Origin: CAYZHM01 sp964478225
Lineage (GTDB): Bacteria > Pseudomonadota > Alphaproteobacteria > Micavibrionales > Micavibrionaceae
Length of the DNA stretch: 64,000 bases
Reading direction: 5' to 3'
NCBI GenBank assembly: GCA_964478225.1
Contig: CAYZHM010000001.1
Span: 124,001-188,000 of the forward strand
Shown here: positions 8,478 through 16,358 of the stretch, piece after piece
How positions within the stretch are numbered: position 1 is the stretch's first letter
How the letters are laid out: each line of letters opens with the position of its first letter
Notes under the pieces: model-generated
The model's input: only the letters and a program-made list of their open reading frames with translations
What the model was told of the DNA's origin: nothing
The model's database searches: none
Program-made: the position numbers and the translations under genes

Positions 8478-9695
8478 TTAACCCTCATACTTCGTCATGG
8501 CTAGTGTTGCGTTCGTGCCGCCGAAGCCGAAGCTGTTCGAGAGGACCGTTTGATGTTTGACGTTATCGACGCGCTGTGTGGCGATGTTCATGTCCTTGGC
8601 GCCTTCGTCCATCGTTTCGACGTTAATCGACGGCGCGACAAAATCGTTCTGCATCATGAGGAGGCAGTAAATGGCTTCCTGTACGCCAGCTCCGCCGAGG
8701 CTGTGCCCCGTCATGGATTTGGTGGCGCTGATGTATGGTTTCTTCTCACCAAAGACTTCTTTGATGGCGTTCAGTTCCGTAATATCGCCGACGGGAGTCG
8801 ATGTGCCGTGCGTGTTGATGTAGGTGACAGGCGTCTTGACGGTACTAAGCGCTTGTTTCATGCAGCGCACCGCGCCCTCGCCGCTTGGGGCGACCATGTC
8901 CGCGCCGTCGGATGTCGCGCCATAGCCTGTAATTTCGGCGTAGATTTTTGCACCGCGTGCTTTGGCGTGTTCGAGTTCTTCCAGCACGAGAATGCCGCCG
9001 CCGCCCGCAATCACGAAACCGTCGCGATTGCCGTCATAGGCCCTTGCCGCGCGTTCCGGCGTGTCGTTGTATTTGGATGACATCGCGCCCATGGCGTCGA
9101 ACAGTACCGATAATGTCCAATCAAGCTCCTCGCCGCCGCCTGCGAACATAATGTCCTGCTTGCCCATCTGGATTTGCTCTGCGGCGTTGCCGATGCAGTG
9201 CGCGGAGGTTGAACATGCGGATGAAATCGAATAGTTCACGCCTTTAATCTGGAAGTTGGTTGCGGCGGTTGCTGATGTTGTCGAGCACATGGCTTTCGGC
9301 ACAGCAAACGGGCCGACGCGCTTGGGGCCTTTTTCGCGGGCGATGTCTGCTGCAGCGACTTGCGCGCGCGTGGATGGCCCGCCGGAGCCGACGATAATGC
9401 CTGTGCGCTCGTTGATAATATCTTTTTCCTCGAGGCCGGAATCCTTGATCGCCTGCTCCATCGAAAGGTGCACATATCCCGCTGCATCGCCCATAAAGCG
9501 CCAGAGGCGTTTGTCGATGCTCTCCTCGAGGTTAATATTCGGCTTACCGTGCACGTGGCTGCGGAAACCCATGGTGGCGTATTCCTCGGATTTGGAAATA
9601 CCTGATTTGCCAGCCTTCAGGGATGCGAGAACCTCATCGGCGTTATTGCCGATGCAGGAGATAATTCCAAGACCTGTGATGACGACGCGTTTCAT
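8478..9695 (-). CDS. fabB: Beta-ketoacyl-ACP synthase I
   Basis: 405 residues. Condenses acyl-ACP with malonyl-ACP and, with FabA, makes unsaturated fatty acids. Seen: MKRVVITGLGIISCIGNNADEV as a FabB-type N-terminus, SISSACSTSAHCIGNAAEQI with the nucleophilic Cys, THGTSTPVGD, ATKSMTGHSLGGAG, and SNSFGFGGTNATL. Its ATG overlaps the stop of the upstream 53-codon ORF as ATGA. FabB rather than FabF is supported by the neighbourhood (fabA) and the N-terminal sequence. Confidence 0.95.
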   Translation of the reverse strand: MKRVVITGLGIISCIGNNADEVLASLKAGKSGISKSEEYATMGFRSHVHGKPNINLEESIDKRLWRFMGDAAGYVHLSMEQAIKDSGLEEKDIINERTGIIVGSGGPSTRAQVAAADIAREKGPKRVGPFAVPKAMCSTTSATAATNFQIKGVNYSISSACSTSAHCIGNAAEQIQMGKQDIMFAGGGEELDWTLSVLFDAMGAMSSKYNDTPERAARAYDGNRDGFVIAGGGGILVLEELEHAKARGAKIYAEITGYGATSDGADMVAPSGEGAVRCMKQALSTVKTPVTYINTHGTSTPVGDITELNAIKEVFGEKKPYISATKSMTGHSLGGAGVQEAIYCLLMMQNDFVAPSINVETMDEGAKDMNIATQRVDNVKHQTVLSNSFGFGGTNATLAMTKYEG

Positions 9696-9853
9696 TCTGC
9701 TGTTGGTTCACATTCCGCGGGCTTCGTTTCCAAGGTTTGTTCCTCATAACTGCCCATGATTTTTGTAAACACTTCTCCCGCCCTCGCTCGGCCTTCCTGC
9801 GTCATGCTTGTAAAAATTGGGCCAATTGCCTCAGGGGCATTCTCTTCACTCAT
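9692..9853 (-). CDS. 53-aa small protein between fabA and fabB
   Basis: A short ORF starting MSEENAPEAIGPIFTSMTQE and ending in an acidic tail. AAGGAG lies 7 bases before its ATG, and its stop overlaps the fabB start as ATGA, so it is well placed for translation and for coupling to fabB. Composition is soluble, acidic at both ends, with one amphipathic helix in the middle (GRARAGEVFTKIMGSYEEQ). I do not recognise a family. A role in the Fab complex, or simply in delivering ribosomes to fabB, is inference. Confidence 0.6.
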   Translation of the reverse strand: MSEENAPEAIGPIFTSMTQEGRARAGEVFTKIMGSYEEQTLETKPAECEPTAE

Positions 9854-9880
9854 GTCATTCTCCTTTTCAGAATAATGTTA

Positions 9881-10405
9881 TTAAGCCGGGGCATTCGAAT
9901 TGGCGAAGAGGCCAACTTTTAATCCTGTGGCTTCATAAATCAACTGACCATCGGCGTACATTTTGCCGTCGCCAATACCCAGCACGAGCTTGCGGTTGAT
10001 CACGCGCTTCAAATCCACGACATATTTAACAATCTTGGTCGTTGGCAGCACTTGTCCAGTCAGCTTCAATTCACCAAGACCAAGAGCGCGGCCTGAACCC
10101 GCCGCGCCGGTCCAACCGAGGTAAAATCCGAGCAATTGCCAAAGGGCGTCTAGACCTAGACAGCCCGGCATAACCGGATCTTCGAAAAAGTGGCATTTGA
10201 AAAACCAGTGATCGGGCTTAATTTCAAATTCGGCCTCGATCACGCCATGGCCGTGTTCGCCGCCTTCAGCGCTGACCTTGGTGATTTTGTCAAACATCAA
10301 CATGGGCGGCAATGGCAGTTTTGCGTTGCCCGGGCCAAAAAGCTTGCCTTTGGCACATTCAATAATTTCATCGAAGGAATAGGAAGACTTCGGTTTAAAC
10401 GTCAT
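9881..10405 (-). CDS. fabA: 3-hydroxydecanoyl-ACP dehydratase/isomerase FabA
   Basis: 174 residues from the ATG at 10405; a longer in-frame start at 10471 would add 22 unconserved residues. Dehydrates 3-hydroxydecanoyl-ACP and isomerises the product to the cis-3 form. Seen: LPPMLMFDKITKV, then WFFKCHFFEDPVMPGCLGLD with the catalytic His and the conserved PGCLGLDALWQLLG hot-dog helix, and GRALGLGELKLTGQV. First gene of the fabA-smORF-fabB-fabI unit. Confidence 0.95.
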   Translation of the reverse strand: MTFKPKSSYSFDEIIECAKGKLFGPGNAKLPLPPMLMFDKITKVSAEGGEHGHGVIEAEFEIKPDHWFFKCHFFEDPVMPGCLGLDALWQLLGFYLGWTGAAGSGRALGLGELKLTGQVLPTTKIVKYVVDLKRVINRKLVLGIGDGKMYADGQLIYEATGLKVGLFANSNAPA

Positions 10406-10563
10406 GACACTCTCTTGCTTTATTTTCAACATGTTGATCTGATTTATAGGCTGTTTGACTGAGACGATCAAGTCTGCTTGCGGTTTAATCCCTATAAAAG
10501 CTTTTTCTTGCCATAATGTATATAAACTGATAAAAAACGCCCATCTCTTAGGGAAGAAATGAC

Positions 10564-10959
10564 ATGATTAAAAGATTTATGAGACGAGGAGAAGGCATTC
10601 TCTTTGAAGGTTTGGCAAAATTCGAAGCTGAGAAAATTGACGGGAGAAGGCTTTTTGCCGTGTTTAAAATCACCGCTAAGCCCGAAGTTATTTCTTTAAT
10701 AAACGTTCGGCAATCTGGGTACGAAAATGACTTGGTCCAGCTGCAAACAGATGAAAATGACCCAAAAGTTGTGTGGGCACAGGTTCGTGGTGCAGGTGAA
10801 ATAAATATCACAGGGGCTGCAACTGTGATTGTTTGTAACATTCACTTTAGGAAAGCTATACTTGGTATTCCTGCCAAGAAAGAAATACGCGTTACAGGCT
10901 TTGATCGGGTTACGCCAGAACTTATGGCGCAGCAGCCGTGGGAAAACACAGCCAGTTAG
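10564..10959 (+). CDS. Hypothetical protein, 131 aa
   Basis: Not recognised. Soluble, without signal peptide, with a mixed strand-rich pattern (LFAVFKITAKPEVISLINV; EINITGAATVIVCNIHF). It stands alone, divergent from fabA and convergent with the next gene. AGGGAAG lies about 10 bases before the ATG at 10564. The opposite-strand frame here has poor composition, so this strand is preferred. Confidence 0.55.
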   Translation: MIKRFMRRGEGILFEGLAKFEAEKIDGRRLFAVFKITAKPEVISLINVRQSGYENDLVQLQTDENDPKVVWAQVRGAGEINITGAATVIVCNIHFRKAILGIPAKKEIRVTGFDRVTPELMAQQPWENTAS

Positions 10960-10971
10960 ACTTTCCTCAAT

Positions 10972-11946
10972 TTAGCAAGTCATGATCTTCTGCTCTATGC
11001 ACACCGATTTATAGCTTTCGGTGATGGCGGCCATGGCGAGAGGTTTGGCGATCACGGGTTCGATCTCCGGGCATTCGCCGCCTGCGGCAACCGCGAGCAT
11101 CCTGCCCGCGGCCTTGGCGCAAGCCACTGACTGGTCGTAGGGACATGTCAGGTTAATCGTGGCAAAAAAGCCGTTACAGACAGGTTCCAAAGCGATTATG
11201 AGGTCGTACGGCGCGTTCACCGGCGCATCATTGGCCGGCAAACCAAAGCGCCAATCGCTTCCTGCAGGAACCCCCAGACGGACGGCTTCAGCAGTCATAA
11301 CACAGGCAAGTTGGTCAAGGTGCAGCGGGATATCAGCCCCTACAAAAGTTGCACAATATTGTTGGTCCATGGAAAAGGCGAGACGGACACCGGCAACAGC
11401 ACTCAAACCAGCAACGCATTCAGCGATGTCCCATTGGTCTTTTCCAATTTTAAGGTCAATCATCACATCGCAAAGTTCTTGGGCGGCGATTTCAAACGCC
11501 ATACAGCGCAATGTGCACTCAATAAGCAAACGCAGGGACTCTTGCCGGCTTTGACCGAAATCTTCCCAACTCAGAATAATATCGTTGATAACGGCCAGGA
11601 TCAGATCATGAAACTCAAATTCACAATCCATCCAGTCTTCGAGAATTTCACGGGCGACTTCACGCCCTCTTTCTGTTTCAGCGTCAATAATATGAGCTGG
11701 AGGCAAACTGTTTAACCCAAGGTCGCCAAGCAAGGGCTCGGCTCCGGCCATCGCGCATAATTTTGAGAACCCGGCATTCAACGCCTGGTCAGGATCTTCA
11801 AATAACAAATATGTTTCCACCAATACGCCAGACATGTACTGCGTCATGCGCATCAAATCGATTCCGCGTTCGGGATCGCTTGCAATCGCTATGAGTCCAG
11901 ATGTAAGCCGAGCGCCAATGGCCGGCTTGTTTGTAAGGGCGAGCAT
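10972..11946 (-). CDS. Hypothetical protein, 324 aa
   Basis: I do not recognise this family. It has no signal peptide or membrane helix. Both halves look mainly helical and hydrophobic-rich, with several Cys and Met. The segment LRLLIECTLRCMAFEIAAQELCDVMIDLKIG (positions about 165-195) reads like a long helical pair, and the C-terminal third has strand patches. It is transcribed alone. Function cannot be inferred from context. Confidence 0.65.
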   Translation of the reverse strand: MLALTNKPAIGARLTSGLIAIASDPERGIDLMRMTQYMSGVLVETYLLFEDPDQALNAGFSKLCAMAGAEPLLGDLGLNSLPPAHIIDAETERGREVAREILEDWMDCEFEFHDLILAVINDIILSWEDFGQSRQESLRLLIECTLRCMAFEIAAQELCDVMIDLKIGKDQWDIAECVAGLSAVAGVRLAFSMDQQYCATFVGADIPLHLDQLACVMTAEAVRLGVPAGSDWRFGLPANDAPVNAPYDLIIALEPVCNGFFATINLTCPYDQSVACAKAAGRMLAVAAGGECPEIEPVIAKPLAMAAITESYKSVCIEQKIMTC

Positions 11947-12038
11947 AATGGTTGTGTGTGTAAGTCTGTGGATAAAGAGTTAGATAAAGTTACAGGAAGC
12001 GTACGCAGTTACGGTGTGAAAACCATATAGTGTTGATT

Positions 12039-12548
12039 CTAATCGAAGTTTTCGTTCTCGTAAACACCCCAAATAAACTTTCTTTCAATCCACCCCGAAT
12101 AACCGGATGTTGATATTTTACACCAGCCGCCCTCACATTCCTTTATGAAAACAAGAAGTTGCGGCTCAACTTCAAGTAATTTTTTAGATGATGTATCAGG
12201 TTTAGAAAGAACGATAATATTTTGATTTGATTTAATAATTCCTGTTCTTGTTCCTGAGAGCAAATTAGAGTGCACCCACCCCTCATCTCCGTCTTTATCT
12301 TTAATCTTTCGCCAATTTTCGTACTCTAAAACCACCTCAACCGGAAGATTGAGCGCGGTATAAACCCATTTGATCGGATATTTTGGGCCGGGGCCGGTTC
12401 GGACATTAACCTCACCCGAACCCAGGGAGACAAAACGCGGAAGAGGATAAGGTGAAGAATGGAAAGGATCGGGTTCCTGCGCATAAGCGAAAGCTGAAAC
12501 CGCAAAAAGGAGGACAAAAGCAATGATTCCGAAAAAGGATCTTTTCAT
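12039..12548 (-). CDS. Exported SH3-domain protein
   Basis: 169 residues. A Sec signal peptide spans about residues 1-23 (KRSFFGIIAFVLLFAVSAFAYA-Q). Then come two bacterial SH3-type modules: the first carries VNVRTGPGPKYPIKWVY and GDEGWVHSNLLSG, the second VLSKPDTSSKKLLEVE and CKISTSGYSGWIERKFIWGV. Such periplasmic proteins usually bind cell-wall peptides. It is a single gene, divergent from the small basic protein at 12631. Confidence 0.8.
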   Translation of the reverse strand: MKRSFFGIIAFVLLFAVSAFAYAQEPDPFHSSPYPLPRFVSLGSGEVNVRTGPGPKYPIKWVYTALNLPVEVVLEYENWRKIKDKDGDEGWVHSNLLSGTRTGIIKSNQNIIVLSKPDTSSKKLLEVEPQLLVFIKECEGGWCKISTSGYSGWIERKFIWGVYENENFD

Positions 12549-12618
12549 ACTCTTTTATACCGCAAGGGAAGCCTTTGACGCCATGGTTTTTTAACTTTAA
12601 TTCTTAGGATTTTTGTCC

Positions 12619-12624
12619 TATAAT
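12619..12624 (+). promoter_or_regulatory. -10 box TATAAT placed for a leaderless mRNA
   Basis: A perfect TATAAT ends 6 bases before the ATG at 12631, so transcription would begin at or within a base or two of the start codon. No Shine-Dalgarno stretch fits before that ATG. An AGGA-N6-TCCT dyad overlaps the box. Confidence 0.45.
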
Positions 12625-12630
12625 CGTTCA

Positions 12631-12957
12631 ATGCGTGTATGGACAGAAAAAGAGAAAAAGCTTCAAGCTTGTGCGATAAGACGCTGGAAACCCTGGAAAA
12701 AATCAACGGGGCCACGGACATCGAAAGGAAAAGATAAAAGCCGATACAATGCCCTAAAGCATGGCCATCGTTCCGCTGAGATCCGGGAGCTGTACCGTGT
12801 CCTTGGTTTGCAGCGGCGCTATGTACGCTCGATTTCCAAGAGTAATCCCACCCCTACCCCTCCAAAACGAGCAAACGAACTATTATATCCACGGCCACGG
12901 CATGCTCGCTTTGGGCCAAAAGCACGCAAAATTCCACCGCTACCGCCCGATGTTTGA
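12631..12957 (+). CDS. Small basic TGPRT-GK-NALKHG-type protein
   Basis: 108 residues, strongly basic. The stretch AIRRWKPWKKSTGPRTSKGK followed by SRYNALKHGHRS is a motif I know from many short alphaproteobacterial and phage-associated proteins of unknown role; nucleic-acid binding is a reasonable inference from the charge. The rest, Pro/Arg-rich, is not recognised. The ATG at 12631 is chosen because it follows the -10 box directly; an earlier in-frame start at 12613 would lie upstream of that box. Confidence 0.55.
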   Translation: MRVWTEKEKKLQACAIRRWKPWKKSTGPRTSKGKDKSRYNALKHGHRSAEIRELYRVLGLQRRYVRSISKSNPTPTPPKRANELLYPRPRHARFGPKARKIPPLPPDV

Positions 12958-13002
12958 GGCAAAAAACGTGACAAACACCAACGATTATGATTAATAAACG
13001 CC

Positions 13003-14031
13003 ATGGAAAAGCTTCCTGAGATTTCTGTTGCGCCGATGATGGACTGGACGGACCGGCACTGCCGGTATTTTCACCGTCTCATCTCCCCCCACGCCCTGCT
13101 TTACACCGAAATGGTGACAACGGGCGCGTTGCTGCATGGCGATGCGGAGCGGTTTTTGAGGTTTAACGACGAAGAACATCCTGTGGCGTTGCAGCTTGGC
13201 GGATCGGATGCGAAAGGCCTCGCGACCTGCGCGAAGATGGGTGCGGAGTACGGGTACGACGAAATTAACCTTAATTGCGGATGCCCCTCCGACCGTGTGC
13301 AGAACGGACGTTTTGGCGCTTGCCTCATGAAAGAGCCGGATCATGTCGCTGGTTGCGTCGATGCAATGGCTCAGGCGGTCGATATTCCCGTCACCGTTAA
13401 ATGCCGGATCGGGATTGATCATGAAGATAGTTTTGAATTTTTGGATGAGTTTATCGGGCGGATTGCCGAAAAGGGTTGCGGCAAATTCATTATTCATGCG
13501 CGCAAGGCGTGGCTGACCGGATTATCGCCGAAAGAGAACCGCGAAATTCCGCCGCTGAATTACGAGCGCGTGCGCGCCATTAAAACCAAATATCCGCATT
13601 TGAAAATCATCATCAATGGTGGTGTTGGCAGCATTGCGGACATCAAAACGCAGTTGGAAGATTTGGACGGCGTGATGATTGGGCGCAACGCGTATCAGGA
13701 CCCCTACTTCCTCGCCGACATCGAACGCGAGTTTTTTGGTACGGAAACAATTTTGTGCCGCGAAAGCGTTGTGCGAAAGATGGCGCTTTATGCGCGCGAG
13801 CAAAATGAAAAATTTGAAACGCCGGTTAAATCCATCACGCGGCATATGCTGGGATTATTTCAGGGGCAACGCGGCGCGAAAGCGTGGAAGCGATATTTAT
13901 CGGAGAATGCACACATGGACGGCGCGAATGCGGACGTTATTCTTGCGGCGCTTGAAGTTGCGTTAACTGCTGCGCATCAACATGAAAGCTCTCTCCACAG
14001 CCACAACGTCCAGACTCGTTCGGGTTCGTAA
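13003..14031 (+). CDS. dusA: tRNA-dihydrouridine synthase A
   Basis: 342 residues. A flavoenzyme that reduces uridine in the tRNA D-loop. Seen: SVAPMMDWTDRHCRYFHR (DusA-type N-terminus), PVALQLGGSDAKGLATCA, INLNCGCPSDRVQNGRFGAC with the catalytic Cys, VTVKCRIGID, FIIHARKAWLTGLSPKENRE and IINGGV, plus the helical C-terminal domain. The last 32 codons overlap the convergent sufA gene on the other strand; the final Ser/His-rich tail is probably read-through into that overlap rather than part of the conserved fold. Confidence 0.95.
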   Translation: MEKLPEISVAPMMDWTDRHCRYFHRLISPHALLYTEMVTTGALLHGDAERFLRFNDEEHPVALQLGGSDAKGLATCAKMGAEYGYDEINLNCGCPSDRVQNGRFGACLMKEPDHVAGCVDAMAQAVDIPVTVKCRIGIDHEDSFEFLDEFIGRIAEKGCGKFIIHARKAWLTGLSPKENREIPPLNYERVRAIKTKYPHLKIIINGGVGSIADIKTQLEDLDGVMIGRNAYQDPYFLADIEREFFGTETILCRESVVRKMALYAREQNEKFETPVKSITRHMLGLFQGQRGAKAWKRYLSENAHMDGANADVILAALEVALTAAHQHESSLHSHNVQTRSGS

Positions 14032-14317
14032 ACGCGAACTTGGCGTTGCCGAGATCGTCAATTTCGTAATCCACCGTCATGCCGAACAACATCCAGCTGT
14101 GAATTTTGGGAATATATAATTTCGTACCTGCGCTTTCGAAAACATCGTCCTTCGAAAGATCGTCTACGGATTTAATATATTCCATCGCGTAGGAATTGCC
14201 TGAACAGCCTGTCGGCTTCACATTCAGGCGCAAACCTTGCGTGCCTTCGGGCGCTTGCGCGAGAAGGTGCTGAATGTGCTGTGCGGCTTTTTCGGTTATC
14301 GTGATTGGGCTGCTCAT
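13937..14317 (-). CDS. sufA: Iron-sulfur assembly scaffold/carrier, SufA/IscA type
   Basis: 126 residues, A-type carrier (HesB family). Receives Fe-S clusters from the SufBCD scaffold and passes them to apoproteins. Seen: ITITEKAAQHIQHLL, LRLNVKPTGCSGNSYAMEY with the first Cys, and NPNESGRCGCGESF with the C-terminal Cys pair, together the three cluster ligands. Last gene of the suf unit, 12 bases after sufT. Its C-terminal codons, including the Cys pair, lie antisense to the end of dusA. Confidence 0.9.
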   Translation of the reverse strand: MSSPITITEKAAQHIQHLLAQAPEGTQGLRLNVKPTGCSGNSYAMEYIKSVDDLSKDDVFESAGTKLYIPKIHSWMLFGMTVDYEIDDLGNAKFAFTNPNESGRCGCGESFHVDAQQLTQLQAPQE

Positions 14318-14329
14318 ATCTCTATTCTA

Positions 14330-14755
14330 TCACACGAACATATTGAGTTGCATCTTGGCGGTTTCGGCCATCATCGAAGGGTCCCAAATCGGGTCCCAAA
14401 CGATTTCAACCTCGACATCGCCAACGCCTTCGAGGGGCAGGATCGCGCTTTGCACCCAAACAGGCATTTCCTGCGCAACGGGACAGCCTGGTGAAGTCAG
14501 CGTCATTTCGACATAGATATCGCTCTTGCCGTTTTTGGGCGCTTGAATATCGACTTTGTAAATCAGGCCAAGCTCGTAAATATTGACGGGGATTTCTGGG
14601 TCGTAAATTTCCTTGATGGCCTTTTTGATTATCGGCCAAAGCGGATTGTCGGTGCTCGCCTCGACATTCGGCGGCTCGGTTAAATGGTCATAGTTTTCGT
14701 CGCCGACGGCGTTTTTGACCATATCCTCGCTTGCGACCTGTTTCATTGGTTTCAT
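14330..14755 (-). CDS. sufT: SUF-system protein SufT (MIP18/DUF59)
   Basis: 141 residues. DUF59/MIP18-type protein that helps mature or deliver Fe-S clusters. Seen: IKEIYDPEIPVNIYELGLIY (family core) and MTLTSPGCPVAQEMPVWV with the conserved Cys; VEIVWDPIWDPSMM ends the domain. The first 40 residues are a variable polar extension, and a second ATG at 14746 is possible. The ATG overlaps the sufS stop as ATGA, supporting coupled translation. Confidence 0.9.
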   Translation of the reverse strand: MKPMKQVASEDMVKNAVGDENYDHLTEPPNVEASTDNPLWPIIKKAIKEIYDPEIPVNIYELGLIYKVDIQAPKNGKSDIYVEMTLTSPGCPVAQEMPVWVQSAILPLEGVGDVEVEIVWDPIWDPSMMAETAKMQLNMFV

Positions 14756-15975
14756 GATAGCATGTCTTTAGCCTTCTTGAGGCCTTCTATCAACTGATTT
14801 ATGTCATTCTTGTTGGAATACAAGCCGAGCGAGGCGCGGACGGTGCCTTCGATGCCAAATCTCTCCATCAGCGGCATACAGCAATGATGGCCTGTTCTGA
14901 CCGCGACGCCGCATTGGTCCAAAATCATGGCGATATCAGCGGTGGCCATATTTTCCACGGTAAAGCTGACAATTCCGGCTTTTTGCGGCGCGGTGCCATA
15001 AATTTTAAGGCCTGGGATTTCTAACAACTCATGAGTGGCATAATCCAGCAAAACTTCCTCGCGCGCGGCGATATTGTCCATGCCGAAGCTGCGGAGATAG
15101 TCGATGGCTGCGCCGAGACCAATCGCCTCGATGATCGCGGGTGTTCCGGCTTCGAACCTGTAAGGCGCCTCTTTGAAGGTCGTGTCTTCGAATGATACTT
15201 TTTCAATCATGTCGCCGCCGCCTTGGTAAGGAGGCATGGATTCAAGAACATCATGCTTGCCGTATAAAACTCCGATGCCTGTGGGGCCGTATAGCTTATG
15301 GCCGGTGAAAACGTAGAAATCGGCGCCGATTTCAAGGACGTTGACGTGGGAATGGACAACGGCCTGCGAGCCGTCGATGAGGACCTTCATATCGGGGTAA
15401 AAGTCCTTGGCAATGGCGGTGATTTTTTGGACATCGTTGATTGTGCCGAGCGCGTTAGAGATATGCGTGACAGCGACGAGCTTGGTTTGCGGTGTGAGCA
15501 TGCGTTCATATTCATGGAGATCAAGTGTGCCATCTTCGCGCACGGGAATGGTTTTGATTGTGAATCCGATTTGTTTTTGCAGGAGTTGCCAAGGGACAAT
15601 ATTGGCGTGGTGTTCCATGTCGGTGAGGATGATTTCATCGCCCTCTTCCAAAAATGTTTTGCCCCAGCTTTGGGCGACCAGGTTAATGGCTTCGGTCGCG
15701 TTGCGGGTGAAGACGATATTGTTTTCGGACTCCGCGCCAATAAAATCCGCGACCTTGGCGCGGGCGTTTTCGTATTTGGTTGTGGCGTCTTGCGAGAGGC
15801 GGTAGAGGCCGCGGTGGATGTTGGCGTATTCGCCACTCATAACCGAGGTCATCGCGTCAATCACGGGTTGCGGTTTTTGGGCACTCGCGGCGGAATCGAG
15901 ATAGGCCAAAGGCTTGCCGTTCATGGTTTTGGCAAGGGCGGGGAAATCTTTTCTGACGTTTTCAAACTGTGTCAT
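14752..15975 (-). CDS. sufS: Cysteine desulfurase SufS
   Basis: 407 residues, group II PLP-dependent desulfurase. Takes sulfur from cysteine for cluster assembly. Seen: RKDFPALAKTMNGKPLAYLD, NATEAINLVAQSWG, TDMEHHANIVPW, VAVTHISNALGTINDV, FYVFTGHKLYGPTGIGVLYG with the PLP lysine, and VRTGHHCCMPLMERFGIEGT with the catalytic Cys. Placed after an unknown gene (16017-16358) in the suf unit. No SufE or SufU gene is visible in this window. Confidence 0.95.
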   Translation of the reverse strand: MTQFENVRKDFPALAKTMNGKPLAYLDSAASAQKPQPVIDAMTSVMSGEYANIHRGLYRLSQDATTKYENARAKVADFIGAESENNIVFTRNATEAINLVAQSWGKTFLEEGDEIILTDMEHHANIVPWQLLQKQIGFTIKTIPVREDGTLDLHEYERMLTPQTKLVAVTHISNALGTINDVQKITAIAKDFYPDMKVLIDGSQAVVHSHVNVLEIGADFYVFTGHKLYGPTGIGVLYGKHDVLESMPPYQGGGDMIEKVSFEDTTFKEAPYRFEAGTPAIIEAIGLGAAIDYLRSFGMDNIAAREEVLLDYATHELLEIPGLKIYGTAPQKAGIVSFTVENMATADIAMILDQCGVAVRTGHHCCMPLMERFGIEGTVRASLGLYSNKNDINQLIEGLKKAKDMLS

Positions 15976-16016
15976 TTTATTTATATTTCTTAACGCGAAG
16001 TTGCGAAGATACCTAA

Positions 16017-16358
16017 TTAATGATGCATTTCGAGAAGTATGATTTTTTCATTTTCGTTTGACCACTCAGAAGGGACATAGACATATTGCTCTGGGTAGTC
16101 TTCTAAAATAAAACCTTCTATATCTTTATCTTTGCATATATTTTGTTTTATCTTATTCCAGAAATCATAACACTCTTCTAATGGGATCCATTGAATAGGC
16201 TTATCTAAGTCGGCAATAACGAAATGCACTTTTTCTGTTCTAAGTATCGATTGAATTTTTTCTTTGCCTAAAAACCGGAGCCTTTTAGATTCTAGATCTC
16301 CCTTATCATCATGGATGTTTTCAAGTGGCAATTGAGCAATGTTCTTTTGTTTGCTCAT
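16017..16358 (-). CDS. Hypothetical protein inserted in the suf operon, 113 aa
   Basis: Start at 16358 because its ATG overlaps the sufD stop as ATGA. It is Lys/Glu/Ile-rich and clearly more A+T-rich than sufD and sufS around it, suggesting late insertion. No Cys-rich motif, signal peptide or membrane helix; one aromatic stretch (WIPLEECYDFWNKIKQNI). The family is not recognised. A role in Fe-S assembly is possible only by position. Confidence 0.6.
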   Translation of the reverse strand: MSKQKNIAQLPLENIHDDKGDLESKRLRFLGKEKIQSILRTEKVHFVIADLDKPIQWIPLEECYDFWNKIKQNICKDKDIEGFILEDYPEQYVYVPSEWSNENEKIILLEMHH

